Source: Salinibacterium xinjiangense (GTDB taxonomy: Bacteria > Actinomycetota > Actinomycetes > Actinomycetales > Microbacteriaceae). Taken from it: a stretch of DNA of 64,000 nucleotides. How positions within the stretch are numbered: the first letter of the stretch is position 1; each line of letters opens with the position of its first letter. Below, piece by piece: positions 48,457 through 57,127 of this stretch. The stretch lies in the NCBI RefSeq assembly GCF_014645015.1, contig NZ_BMLC01000001.1:124001-188000 (forward strand), in the 5' to 3' direction. Below the pieces are notes generated by a model, which saw only the letters and a program-made list of their open reading frames with translations, was not told where the DNA came from and did no database searches. The translations under genes were made by a program, and so were the position numbers.

Positions 48457-49065
48457 GTGATTTTCTCCGCCGTCATCGCCGGCTTCTTCTCGGGCGCAGC
48501 GCTCATCATCGCCATCGGAGCCCAGAATGCTTTCGTGCTTCGGCAGGGAATACGGCGCGAACACGTGCTGCCCATAGTCGCGGTATGCGCGCTCTCGGAT
48601 GCCATCCTCATCGCACTCGGCGTCGCCGGGATCGGCACCCTCGTGACGGCAGCGCCTCTCATCCTGGAGATCATCCGATGGGCTGGTGTGCTTTTCCTTG
48701 TCGGATATGCGATCGTCGCCGCACGCCGGGCGATCCGCCCGAATGCCCTCGTGGTCGGCGGTAGCGATGCGATCAGCCGCACGGCGGCGATCGCCACCGT
48801 GCTTGCCCTGACGTGGCTCAACCCACACGTTTACCTCGACACGGTGCTGCTGCTCGGTTCGCTTTCGACGGCTCACGGACCCGAGGGACGGTGGTGGTTC
48901 GCGGGCGGGGCCATCGTGGCCAGTCTCGTGTGGTTCACGTCGCTCGGATTCGGCGCACGGCTATTGCGTGGGCTCTTCGCAAAGCCCGCGGCCTGGCGCA
49001 TCCTCGACCTCAGCATCGCCGCAGTCATGCTCATTCTCGCGGTGCGGCTCATACTGCCGTCCTAA
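48457..49065 (+). CDS. LysE/ArgO-family amino acid exporter
   Basis: A 202-residue membrane protein of the LysE family, exporting lysine or arginine in characterised members. It begins GFFSGAALIIAIGAQNAFVLRQGI, the ArgO/LysE signature, and has LALTWLNPHVYLDTVLLLGS, also diagnostic. Six hydrophobic helices are visible. The start is GTG. No LysG/ArgP-type regulator accompanies it. It is divergent from pyrR and convergent with the ABC permease gene. Confidence 0.92.
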   Translation: MIFSAVIAGFFSGAALIIAIGAQNAFVLRQGIRREHVLPIVAVCALSDAILIALGVAGIGTLVTAAPLILEIIRWAGVLFLVGYAIVAARRAIRPNALVVGGSDAISRTAAIATVLALTWLNPHVYLDTVLLLGSLSTAHGPEGRWWFAGGAIVASLVWFTSLGFGARLLRGLFAKPAAWRILDLSIAAVMLILAVRLILPS

Positions 49066-49073
49066 CTGGCCGC

Positions 49074-49115
49074 GGCCCAGCGCTTCAGGTCCAGCGCGTC
49101 AGGTCCAGCGCTTCA
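49074..49115. repeat. 14-bp tandem repeat over the ssuC-like stop codon
   Basis: Three 14-bp units (49074-49087, 49088-49101, 49102-49115), each GG[CT]CCAGCGC[TG]TCA. The permease stop (tca at 49099-49101) is the end of the middle unit. An additional unit lies downstream in the gap to lysE. Confidence 0.9.
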
Positions 49116-49989
49116 GCAGGTGCATCTCCAGGAGCCCGATGAGCGCATCCGTCGTCTTCCCGAGCACCGCCAGCAACACGATGGCCAGGAACGTGCGATC
49201 GAGTCGTCCGTTGTTGGCAGAATCGCTGAGCAGGAATCCGAGTCCCATGGATGCCGCGATCAGCTCGGCCGCGACGAGAAACAGCCATGACTGCGCGAGC
49301 GCGAGCCGGAGCCCGGACACGATGCTCGGAACGACGGCGGGAAGCTGCACCTGCCGCAGCAGCTGGAGCCGTCCCAGGCCGTAAGCCCGACCGAGCTCGA
49401 CGAGATGCGGATCCACATGCCGGAGCGCTCCGGCTACCGTCGTGTAGACCGGGAACAGCGCACCGATCGCGATGAGAGTGACTTTTGAGTCTTCGTTGAT
49501 GCCCAGGTACAGGATGAGCAACGGAACCCACGCGAGCGACGGCACCGCCCTGAACGCTCCGATGGTCGGCACGAGAAATGCGCTTGCCACCCTCGAGAGA
49601 CCCACGAGTGATCCGATGACCAGCCCGATGCCGGCGCCGGCGACGAAGCCGATCAGCACCCGCTGCACGGAGATTCCCACGTACGGGCCCAGTTGCCCGC
49701 GCGCGGCCAGGTCGATGCCAGCCAGCCAGACGCTCGTCGGTGACGGAAGTCGGTACGCGGGTACGAGTCCCGTCGCCGAGATGAACTGCCAACCACCGAG
49801 CAGCAGCACCGGCACTACGAAGCCGAGAGCAATCACCCACCGCTTCGAATGAATGGCCCCTCGGCGTCGCTGGCTGAGCGCGGTGCCGGCGGCCGAATAT
49901 CCGTAACCCGAGACGTATTGCACAAGACTCGCAGCCGACTCCGTGGTGGAGTCGGCTGCGAGGTCGTGCTTCTGGGCGTTCTCAGCCAA
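49099..49989 (-). CDS. ABC transporter permease, nitrate/sulfonate/taurine type
   Basis: A 296-residue inner-membrane permease of the SsuC/TauC type. The N-terminal 45 residues are a soluble extension, followed by a first helix and VLIGFVAGAGIGLVIGSLVG. The EAA loop that contacts the ATPase is LVELGRAYGLGRLQLLRQVQLPAVVPSIVSGL. The start is TTG at 49989, overlapping the binding protein stop by 8 bp. The gene ends in a 14-bp tandem repeat that carries the stop codon. Confidence 0.9.
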   Translation of the reverse strand: MAENAQKHDLAADSTTESAASLVQYVSGYGYSAAGTALSQRRRGAIHSKRWVIALGFVVPVLLLGGWQFISATGLVPAYRLPSPTSVWLAGIDLAARGQLGPYVGISVQRVLIGFVAGAGIGLVIGSLVGLSRVASAFLVPTIGAFRAVPSLAWVPLLILYLGINEDSKVTLIAIGALFPVYTTVAGALRHVDPHLVELGRAYGLGRLQLLRQVQLPAVVPSIVSGLRLALAQSWLFLVAAELIAASMGLGFLLSDSANNGRLDRTFLAIVLLAVLGKTTDALIGLLEMHLLKRWT

Positions 49990-51019
49990 TGACCGAGGGG
50001 TCCGACTTGTCGATGAACTCGGTGTTGAAGAGCGAGTCGAGGGCGGAGTCGATCAGGTCCTGGCTCGCGACGTCTCCGGATTCGACGAAGATCGGCCCGA
50101 TGAAGGCCAGCACGTCGTGCTGCTTCTTGCCCGGCTTCGGGTCGACCTCGAGGTTGGTGCGGTCGGCAATCACCGAGGTCGCGATAGCGGGATCGATACC
50201 GGCAACCGTTGCAAGGATGCCTGCCGTCTCCTCCGGGTTGGCGATGGCATATTCGCGAGCCTTCTCGTAGGCGTCGACCACCAGCTGGGCGAGGTCAGGC
50301 GACTTCTCGAGGAAGCTCTCTGTGGCGTTCAGGAACCCGTAGCTGTTGAAGTCGATGTTGTCGTAGATGATCTTCGAACCGGCGGTCGCGACACTCGTCG
50401 AGAGCAGCGGATCCAGTCCCGACCATGCGTCGACAGCACCAGACTCCAGGGCAGCCTTCCCGTCGGCGTGCTGCAGGTTCTGCACTGTCACGTCGTTCAG
50501 TGTGAGTCCGGCTTCACCGAGCGACTGCAGCAGGAAGAAATAGGGATCCGTGCCCTTCGTCGCGGCGATCGACTTGCCCTTGAGCTCCGAAACCTTCGTG
50601 ATCGTCGAGCCGGCGGGAACCAGGATCGCGGCCCAGTTGGGCTGCGAGTAGATGTCGATGGCCTGGATCGGCGATCCGTTGGATCGCGCGAGCAGCGCGG
50701 CAGATCCCGCGGTCGATCCGACGTCGATGGCCCCGGCGCGCAGCGCCTCGTTCGCCTTGTTCGACCCGGCAGACTGCACCCAGTTAATCGCGACCTTGCC
50801 TTCCGTGGCATCCTCGAGCCAGCCCTGGTCCTTGATGATCAGGCTGAGTGGGTTGTAGGTGGCGAAATCGATGTTCAGCACATCCGCACTCCACTCACCC
50901 GGAAGGGTGCTTGCAGGCTCCGGCTCGGCGACGGCGCCCGAACCCTCACCGGCGCAGCCCGACAGTGCGATGGCTACCGTTGCGGCAATGGCGATCAAGG
51001 GCAGAAACTTTTTCTTCAC
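49982..51019 (-). CDS. ABC transporter substrate-binding lipoprotein, SsuA/THI5-like
   Basis: A 345-residue secreted lipoprotein. The signal sequence KKKFLPLIAIAATVAIALSGC has a lipobox LSGC with Cys22 as the acylation site, processed by Lgt and Lsp. The mature part, with LEDATEGKVAINWVQSAGSNKANEALRAGAIDVGSTAGSAAL-like text, fits binding proteins for sulfonates, nitrate or pyrimidine precursors. The GTG at 51019 is used because GAGGAG lies 4 bp upstream. The ligand cannot be decided; no desulfonating monooxygenase lies nearby. Confidence 0.88.
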   Translation of the reverse strand: MKKKFLPLIAIAATVAIALSGCAGEGSGAVAEPEPASTLPGEWSADVLNIDFATYNPLSLIIKDQGWLEDATEGKVAINWVQSAGSNKANEALRAGAIDVGSTAGSAALLARSNGSPIQAIDIYSQPNWAAILVPAGSTITKVSELKGKSIAATKGTDPYFFLLQSLGEAGLTLNDVTVQNLQHADGKAALESGAVDAWSGLDPLLSTSVATAGSKIIYDNIDFNSYGFLNATESFLEKSPDLAQLVVDAYEKAREYAIANPEETAGILATVAGIDPAIATSVIADRTNLEVDPKPGKKQHDVLAFIGPIFVESGDVASQDLIDSALDSLFNTEFIDKSDPSVIG

Positions 51020-51027
51020 GGTGCTCC

Positions 51028-51864
51028 TCAAAATGTGTGTACAGGGTGGTGGGTTGACACGCCGAGCCCCTCCAGGAGCTCGGCACGCAGGTGCGCCAGG
51101 GAGGAGTCGCCGCGATCGCGCGGACGGGTTCCCGGGACGGTGATAACGGAGCGGATGACGGCTCCGGAGTTGCTCGCATAACCGGACTCGACGCCGAGCA
51201 GCACGACGCGGTCAGCGAGGTACAGCGCCTCTTCGACGTCGTGGGTGACGAACAGGATGGTGGCGGGTTCTGCTGCGTGGATGTCGAGCAGCAGATCCTG
51301 CATGGTGAGCCGGGTCAGTGCATCGAGCGCTCCGAACGGCTCGTCGAGCAACAGCACTCCCGGTCCGCGGGCGAGGGCACGGGCGAGGGATGCCCGCTGG
51401 GCCATGCCACCAGAGACCTGGCGCGGACGAAGGCTTGCGGCATCCGTCAACTGCACGAGCTCGAGCAGTTCCGCGACCCGGTCACGTCGTTCACCGCGAG
51501 GCGTGCCCTTGGGCAATCCGAGGTCGACGTTGGCCTCGATGGAACGCCACGGAAGCAACCGCGGCTCCTGGAAGGCGATGGCCGAGCGCTGGTCGATGCC
51601 GGTGAGGGCCGAGCCGTCGATGCGCACAGATCCTCTGTCGGGAACGTCGAGTCCGCCCACCTGGCGCAGCAGGGTGGACTTGCCGCTGCCGGAGGCTCCG
51701 ATGAGCGCGACGATCTCGCCCGGTGTGATCTCAAGCGACACATCCCGCAGTACCCGGCGCGGTGGATCCTTCGAGGTCGCGCCGGCGAAGGAGCGCTCGA
51801 CATCGACGAGAGACACCGACAGTGCTGGTGCACTGCGCCCGGGAATGGCTGTCGCTGAGGTCAT
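51028..51864 (-). CDS. ABC transporter ATPase, SsuB/TauB type
   Basis: A 278-residue ATPase for the importer encoded downstream. Walker A is GASGSGKST (about residue 55), the signature motif is VSGGMAQRASLARALA, and Walker B with the D-loop is LLLDEPFGALD, followed by the switch histidine in FVTHDVEEALYLAD. It is the first gene of the importer operon. TAACGT lies six bases upstream of the ATG and may be a leaderless -10. Confidence 0.93.
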   Translation of the reverse strand: MTSATAIPGRSAPALSVSLVDVERSFAGATSKDPPRRVLRDVSLEITPGEIVALIGASGSGKSTLLRQVGGLDVPDRGSVRIDGSALTGIDQRSAIAFQEPRLLPWRSIEANVDLGLPKGTPRGERRDRVAELLELVQLTDAASLRPRQVSGGMAQRASLARALARGPGVLLLDEPFGALDALTRLTMQDLLLDIHAAEPATILFVTHDVEEALYLADRVVLLGVESGYASNSGAVIRSVITVPGTRPRDRGDSSLAHLRAELLEGLGVSTHHPVHTF

Positions 51865-51925
51865 CCCTGCACGTTACGGGCTAGAGCTAATCATTCGGCA
51901 GCCGGGACGTAACCCTGCGTCATGC

Positions 51926-51991
51926 TTACCGCAGGCGACGTCGGGGCTTGCCGCAGGCGGTGTCGGGGCTTGCCGCAGGCAACGTCGGGAC
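51926..51991. repeat. 22-bp tandem repeat downstream of nusB
   Basis: Three 22-bp units (51926-51947, 51948-51969, 51970-51991) reading TTxCCGCAGGC with a GTCGGGGC tail. They begin 3 bp after the nusB stop and occupy the gap to the ABC transporter operon. No coding frame or known regulatory site is seen in the unit. Confidence 0.9.
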
Positions 51992-51994
51992 CGA

Positions 51995-52408
51995 TCAGCT
52001 GCGGCTGGCTGCGATCCGTCCCAACAGGCCATTCACGAAGCCTGCCGAGTCGTCAGTGCTGTGCAGTGTCGCCGACTCGACGGCTTCTGAAATCGCGACG
52101 CTGTCAGGTACCTCGGTGTTGTAGAGGATCTCCCAGACGCCGATGCGCAGCAGCGCCCGGTCGACCGCGGGCATGCGCGCGAGAGTCCAGTCCTGCGCAT
52201 AGGTCTCGATGAGTTCATCGATCTCATCACCGTGTTCGGTGATGCCGATCACGATGTCGCGCGCGTATCCCCATGATGACGCGCGCTTGGTGTCCCCCTC
52301 AGCACGGGCCTGCTCGGCGGCGAGCACGGTGTTGATCGACTCTTCGCGAACGTCGGCTCCGTACAGCACATCAAGGGCGCGCTTGCGTGATTTGGTACGA
52401 GCGCCCAT
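51995..52408 (-). CDS. nusB: transcription antitermination factor NusB
   Basis: A 137-residue all-helical RNA-binding protein for rRNA antitermination. The family opening TKSRKRALDVLYGADVRE and the VDRALLRIGVWEILYNTEVPDSVAISEAVESA segment are clear. GFVNGLLGRIAAS is the standard end. It follows efp after 30 bp. Confidence 0.95.
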   Translation of the reverse strand: MGARTKSRKRALDVLYGADVREESINTVLAAEQARAEGDTKRASSWGYARDIVIGITEHGDEIDELIETYAQDWTLARMPAVDRALLRIGVWEILYNTEVPDSVAISEAVESATLHSTDDSAGFVNGLLGRIAASRS

Positions 52409-52438
52409 CAGGCTGCGGCCTCCGGTGTCGTCATGGTC

Positions 52439-53002
52439 TTAGTCATTGACGCGGCCGAGGTATGAGCCATCACGAGTGTCGACCTTGACCCTGGTGCCCT
52501 GTTCGAGGAACAGCGGGACCTGGATCTGGTAGCCGGTCTCGACGGTTGCGGGCTTCGTGCCGCCGGTCGAACGATCGCCCTGCAGGCCGGGCTCCGTGTA
52601 GGTGATCTCGAGAGTGACGGATGCCGGCAGCTCGACATAGAGCGGGTCGCCGTTGTGCAGCGCGATGGTCACGTTCTGGTTCTCGAGCATGAAGTTTGCG
52701 GCGTCACCGACGTTGGCGGGCGACAGTGTGATCTGGTCGTATGTGCCCACGTCCATGAAGACGTAGTTCTCGCCGTCTTTGTAGAGGTACTGGAAGTCCG
52801 CACGGTCGACGACTTCGGTTTCGATCTTCGCTCCGGCGTTGAACGTGCGGTCCACGACCTTGCCGCTCATGACGTTCTTGACCTTCGTGCGCACGAATGC
52901 GCCACCCTTGCCTGGCTTGACGTGCTGGAAGTCGATGACGGTCCACAGCTGGCCGTCCATGTTGAGAACGACGCCGTTCCTGATGTCAGCGGTTGAGGCC
53001 AT
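52439..53002 (-). CDS. efp: translation elongation factor P
   Basis: A 187-residue EF-P, which rescues ribosomes stalled at polyproline. Domain I carries the tip [17 protein letters not shown]; this actinobacterial type usually uses an unmodified lysine. The three-domain length is normal and the end [24 protein letters not shown] is standard. GGAACACTCCC precedes its ATG. Confidence 0.97.
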   Translation of the reverse strand: MASTADIRNGVVLNMDGQLWTVIDFQHVKPGKGGAFVRTKVKNVMSGKVVDRTFNAGAKIETEVVDRADFQYLYKDGENYVFMDVGTYDQITLSPANVGDAANFMLENQNVTIALHNGDPLYVELPASVTLEITYTEPGLQGDRSTGGTKPATVETGYQIQVPLFLEQGTRVKVDTRDGSYLGRVND

Positions 53003-53072
53003 GGGAGTGTTCCGTTCGTTGGTGACAGCGTTGGTCGAGACCGACCATCGATTCTACGTGTTGGGCGGGTCG

Positions 53073-53102
53073 CTAGCGAACGAGCCTCGAGCGAACGAGG
53101 CT
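53073..53102. repeat. 15-bp duplication over the aroQ stop codon
   Basis: CTAGCGAACGAGCCT at 53073-53087 is repeated as CGAGCGAACGAGGCT at 53088-53102 (13 of 15 identical). The first copy carries the aroQ stop; the second codes for the preceding SLVRS-type residues. Confidence 0.85.
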
Positions 53103-53513
53103 CAACGCGAGGCTGTATGAGTCGAAACCGAATCCTGCGATCACACCGGTAGCCACAGCCGAGATCACGCTCGTGTGCCTGAACTGCTCGCGAGCGTGGG
53201 GGTTGCTCAGGTGCACTTCGACGAGGATCAAGCCGGCCGAGGTCACCAGTTTTGCTGCATCGCTGAGGGCGTACGAGTAATGCGTGAAGGCTGCGGGATT
53301 CAGGATCACGGGGCTCGAGGTATCCACGGCCTCGTGCAGCCACCCGATCAGCGTCGCTTCGTCGTCGGTCTGGCGCAGGTCGATGGTGAGGCCGGATGCC
53401 TCGGCCTCGAGCCGCACCCGAAGATCGTCGAGGGTGCCACTGCCGTACACGTCGGGCTCGCGAGTGCCGAGCCTGCCGAGGTTCGGGCCATTGAGAACGA
53501 GGACTGTGGTCAC
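53073..53513 (-). CDS. aroQ: 3-dehydroquinate dehydratase, type II
   Basis: A 146-residue dehydratase of the shikimate pathway. The catalytic Arg-Tyr loop is GPNLGRLGTREPDVYG, and the substrate site is ILNPAAFTHYSYALSDA followed by VEVHLSNPHAREQFRHTS. The AAF replaces the more common GAY or GGL without loss of the asparagine. It lies next to efp, but it is separated from aroB by an inserted segment of about 4.7 kb. A small duplication overlaps its stop. Confidence 0.93.
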   Translation of the reverse strand: MTTVLVLNGPNLGRLGTREPDVYGSGTLDDLRVRLEAEASGLTIDLRQTDDEATLIGWLHEAVDTSSPVILNPAAFTHYSYALSDAAKLVTSAGLILVEVHLSNPHAREQFRHTSVISAVATGVIAGFGFDSYSLALSLVRSRLVR

Positions 53514-53580
53514 GGGTTCGAGTGTATCGAGACACCACCGGGATAACGCGCCGCCCTGATCGACCTCCGACTGCGCAGGC

Positions 53581-54528
53581 TTACAGCACGTTCTTCGGCA
53601 GGCGATGGATCGTCACTGCACCCACGGCGGCAAACGGGTGCAGGGGGTCCGGTTCGCCGGAACCGGTCGGACCCCCGAGGCGGGTGTGCCCAACCGCGCT
53701 CATGACGGAATACGCGTCCCCAAGATCCCAGCCGTGCTGCCCCGTGAGAAACGCGAACATATCCTCGTAGCCACGCGTGATACTTTCCTGGACCGGATCG
53801 CCGAGACCGACGAATATCCATTCATCCGCGGTCTCGACGCGCGGCGCGCGCAGCGGCATATTCTTGACCAGGTCAATACTGACCACCGCAGTGCCCTCGG
53901 CTTCGATGGCGACGAACGAGGACTCGCCCTCCGCCATCAGCGCGTGGATGTCGCCGATTGACAAATAGGCTCCGGGCACCATGACGGGAAGGTAGACCCT
54001 GGATCCGGGTCGGCACTCGGTGAGGTCCATATTGCCGCCCTGCGGATAGCTGGGCATGATCGTTGAATTCACACGCTCTGCCGGTGCGGTTCCGATGCAC
54101 CCGATCATCGGTCTGGCGTCAAAGACGTGCCGCTCCGTGACGTGCACTCCGTCTGCATCAATGGGTATCTGGCGAGTGAACACCGTGTCACCCATGACGC
54201 GTCTCAACGCTCCAGTACCGGGGATGCTGACCGACCAGCCGTGCTCTTTCAACCGGATCTCGTGGATCGTCACCACGAGCGCATCCCCGGGCTCAGCACC
54301 CTCCACGTACACCGGACCCGTCACTGGGTTGATGCCCACGGTGAGCTTTTCCATGTCGTGATGCTGGTGCAGTTGTTCGTACACCGCATCGCTGGTTTCG
54401 AAGCCGATCGTCTCGCCCGTACCCGGCGCAATGCGTAGGGCCGGCGGGGTATCGGCTCCGAAACCAAACTTGCCGTGCGACTTGTCGAGAAAGTGGTCGA
54501 TCGTCCCGGTCCGATGAGAATCGGTCAT
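53581..54528 (-). CDS. acetamidase/formamidase family protein
   Basis: A 315-residue FmdA/AmdA-family protein that would release ammonia from a short amide. Diagnostic parts are PVTGPVYVEGAEPGDALVVTI, MIGCIGTAPAE, GGNMDLTECRPGSRVYLPV and GDIHALMAEGE. The length fits the bacterial short form. The ATG overlaps the stop of the APC permease, so uptake and hydrolysis are co-translated. The actual amide is not known. Confidence 0.9.
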   Translation of the reverse strand: MTDSHRTGTIDHFLDKSHGKFGFGADTPPALRIAPGTGETIGFETSDAVYEQLHQHHDMEKLTVGINPVTGPVYVEGAEPGDALVVTIHEIRLKEHGWSVSIPGTGALRRVMGDTVFTRQIPIDADGVHVTERHVFDARPMIGCIGTAPAERVNSTIMPSYPQGGNMDLTECRPGSRVYLPVMVPGAYLSIGDIHALMAEGESSFVAIEAEGTAVVSIDLVKNMPLRAPRVETADEWIFVGLGDPVQESITRGYEDMFAFLTGQHGWDLGDAYSVMSAVGHTRLGGPTGSGEPDPLHPFAAVGAVTIHRLPKNVL

Positions 54529-55979
54529 GAGAGCGACTCGCCCGGCCCCACGGCGGGCACCTTCGTCACGTCGAGATCATCTGCGCCCTTCTCGGCGTCC
54601 TCGCCAGAGAATTCGGTCTTTCTGCCGCTGATTCGGTAGTAGAAGAAGACTCCCGCTCCGAGAACCAGCCAGATTACGCCGCCGATCTTGGCCTGCGGTG
54701 CTGCGTTCAGCAGTACATATCCAATGATCAGGAACCCGAGAATCGGCACGACGAGATGAAGAAGGTAGTTGTGCGACTTCTTGCGCACCACGTAATACAC
54801 GATGACGGCGAGGTGCAGCATCATGAACCCAAACAGGGCGCCGAAGTTCACGAGGGCTGCGATCAGGTCGATCTGCCCGACAAAGAACAGCACCAGAACG
54901 GCGGAGATTGCCGAGACGACGAGAACTGCATTTCGCGGGATCTGTCGACGGTCGATGCGTGACAGAAATGCGGGCAGCTGCCGGTCTCGGCTCATGGAGT
55001 AGAGCAACCTGGACGTAGCGGCCTGGGCTGCCATCGCGTTGGCGATTCCGACGGCCATCACGTTGACCACGAAGAACGCCGTCATCCACCCGCTGTTCGA
55101 GGCCGCCTGCACCAGGATAAAGAACGCGTTGCCAACCTCGTCGTCGCCGAACGATTCCCGTCCCCCGGCGAGGGCACTGGCCAGCCAGGTCTGCAGGATG
55201 AACAGGAAGGCGACCACGAAAAGCGCCATGATCATGGCGCGGCCGGCAGCATTGCGACCGCCGGTCGCTTCCTCCGACATGGTCGAAATGCCGTCGAAGC
55301 CCAGGAAGCTGAGCACCGCGATCGACAGGGCCGACGCGATGAGCGGCCCCGTCACCTTGCTTGCGTCCCATAGTGGGTCGATGGTGAAGGCAGCGTCGGG
55401 AATCGTGTTGCCGCTTAACGCATTGACAGCTATGACGACAAAGATCACCACGAAGGCGAGCTCGATGGCCAGGAAGATGCGGTTGATCCGTTTGATGGAA
55501 CTGATTCCCAGCAGGTTGATCACCGTGTTGATGACCACGAAGATCACCGCCCACATCCAGCGGGGAGAGTCCGGGAAGATGCCGACCATCGACTCTGCGG
55601 CGAAGACGTACAGCAGTGTTGGCACCAGCAGATAGTCCAGCAGGATTGCCCAGCCCGCGAAGAACCCGGCGGTCGGGTGGATCCCGCGCCCCACATACGA
55701 GAAGACCGAGCCGGCCAGCGGGATCGACTTGGCCATCTGCTGGTAAGCGAGCGCCGTGAAAATCATGGCGATCAGGCCGATCAGGTAGACCAGCGGAACC
55801 ATTCCACCCGCCGCGTTGTAGACCACGCCGAAGATTGCCCACGGTGCAATCGGCACCATGAACACGAGTCCGTAGATCAGCAGGTCCAGGGTGGAGACGG
55901 AACGCTTGAGTTCCTGTTTATAACCGTAGGACTCGAGCTGCTGCTGCGGCGTGAGATCCGGCGAATCTATTCTCGACAT
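54525..55979 (-). CDS. APC-family amino acid permease
   Basis: A 484-residue permease with about twelve hydrophobic helices. The first helix (LLIYGLVFMVPIAPWAIFGVVYNAAGG) and AGSVFSYVGRGIHPTAGFFAGWAILLDYLLVP match the APC family (YjeH/EAT-like). The C-terminus is a charged tail (KTEFSGEDAEKGADDLDV). The start is taken at the ATG 55979 (MSRIDS), which is closer to an AGAAAGA site than the upstream ATG at 56012. The substrate could be an amino acid, amine or amide; context with a peptidase and an amidase suggests a nitrogen compound. Confidence 0.88.
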   Translation of the reverse strand: MSRIDSPDLTPQQQLESYGYKQELKRSVSTLDLLIYGLVFMVPIAPWAIFGVVYNAAGGMVPLVYLIGLIAMIFTALAYQQMAKSIPLAGSVFSYVGRGIHPTAGFFAGWAILLDYLLVPTLLYVFAAESMVGIFPDSPRWMWAVIFVVINTVINLLGISSIKRINRIFLAIELAFVVIFVVIAVNALSGNTIPDAAFTIDPLWDASKVTGPLIASALSIAVLSFLGFDGISTMSEEATGGRNAAGRAMIMALFVVAFLFILQTWLASALAGGRESFGDDEVGNAFFILVQAASNSGWMTAFFVVNVMAVGIANAMAAQAATSRLLYSMSRDRQLPAFLSRIDRRQIPRNAVLVVSAISAVLVLFFVGQIDLIAALVNFGALFGFMMLHLAVIVYYVVRKKSHNYLLHLVVPILGFLIIGYVLLNAAPQAKIGGVIWLVLGAGVFFYYRISGRKTEFSGEDAEKGADDLDVTKVPAVGPGESLS

Positions 55980-56072
55980 CTTTGTCTTTCTGTTGAAGTG
56001 GGGGAACTGCATTATGAGAGCTGACCGTGCTGCGCTGCGGTGGTGCTGGTGGAAAAGAAGAGGGCTGAGGCG

Positions 56073-56987
56073 CTATCCCTGACGGTCAGACCGCGCGAGG
56101 AATGAAGCGATCACAGCGCGGAAGGCTTCGGGCTGCTCAAGGTGAGAGCAATGACTGGCGCCGGGGAAGACGTGGCTCGATACCGACGGAATATGCTCGA
56201 CGAATGGCGCCCAGGTGGCTGGTGTTGCTTCATCGAACTCCCCGGCGACGACCAGCGTCGGCGCGATGATCTGATCGAGCCTGTCGATAATGGTCCAGTA
56301 GCGAAGTGTCCCGACGATGCGGAACTCGTTGGGGCCGTTCATCGTGTGATACACCGTGGGGTCCGCCTCCATTTGACCCTCGCTCTCCGCGAAGCCGCGG
56401 GGGGCCGGCACTACTCGGCAAACGTGGCGGTCGTAGAAATCTCTCGTCGCTGCCAGGTACTCAGGATCGTGAATCGTGCCGTTTGTCTCGTGGCGCGTCA
56501 GGGCATCCTGCGTCTCTTGTGGAAGATGGGCGCGAAGCTCATTGGCACCCTCCACCCACAACTGCATGGATGCCGGTGAGTTGCAGATGCTGAGGCTGGC
56601 CAGGCCAGCGGGGCGTTCAACGGCGATCTCCGCTCCCAGCATTCCGCCCCATGACTGCCCGAGCAGGTGATATTCGGTGATTCCGAAGTGCTCTAGCAGA
56701 TTGTGGAATTCTTCGACGAAAAGGCGTGGACTCCAGAATTCGGCTGGAGCGTCCGGTAGGTGTGTGCTGTTGCCGCAACCAAGCTGGTCGTAAAAGATGA
56801 CGGTGCGCCCCGTGCTGGTGAGATCAGCCAGGTTGTTCAGGTAGTTGTGGGCCATACCCGGTCCCCCGTGCAAAACGACGAGCGGCAGCGCACCCGGCAA
56901 GGGGTTCGTTGGGGTGACGACTTTGGCCCAGGTCTCCCACTCGTGAAACGGCACTCTCGCCGTCGTCGCGTTCGTTGTTTCAGCCAC
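56073..56987 (-). CDS. proline iminopeptidase-family alpha/beta hydrolase
   Basis: A 304-residue S33-family peptidase without signal sequence, so it is cytoplasmic. The oxyanion motif is VVLHGGPGMAHNYL (HGGPG at 40-44), the nucleophile Ser112 lies in LLGQSWGGMLGAE, and the aspartate and histidine follow in VVAGEFDEATP and GASHCSHLEQPE. In the S33 family this form trims N-terminal residues or hydrolyses amino acid amides. It starts the operon with the APC permease and acetamidase and faces the GntR regulator. Confidence 0.9.
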   Translation of the reverse strand: MAETTNATTARVPFHEWETWAKVVTPTNPLPGALPLVVLHGGPGMAHNYLNNLADLTSTGRTVIFYDQLGCGNSTHLPDAPAEFWSPRLFVEEFHNLLEHFGITEYHLLGQSWGGMLGAEIAVERPAGLASLSICNSPASMQLWVEGANELRAHLPQETQDALTRHETNGTIHDPEYLAATRDFYDRHVCRVVPAPRGFAESEGQMEADPTVYHTMNGPNEFRIVGTLRYWTIIDRLDQIIAPTLVVAGEFDEATPATWAPFVEHIPSVSSHVFPGASHCSHLEQPEAFRAVIASFLARSDRQG

Positions 56988-57032
56988 CGTTGCTCCTGTT
57001 GTTCATTCCCGAGGATCATCATGTCCTACGAA

Positions 57033-57046
57033 TGGTCTAATAACCA
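57033..57046. promoter_or_regulatory. candidate FadR-type operator
   Basis: TGGTCTAATAACCA is an inverted repeat (TGGT, six bases, ACCA) located between the divergent peptidase and gntR genes. The TGGT/ACCA half-sites resemble those of FadR-subfamily GntR regulators, so the gene product at 57128 is the likely binder and would control both directions. Confidence 0.45.
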
Positions 57047-57127
57047 ACCTTTCTTTTTGCTGAGATGGCGCTCGTCCTGGTTCGCGGTGATTCGGGGTTC
57101 GAAGTTGAGTCTGGCGAGTATGCGTTA

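Noticed and set aside
51926-51991. 22-bp repeats as iterons of a replication origin
   Set aside because: No replication initiator gene or AT-rich region is nearby; the locus is a chromosomal operon junction.
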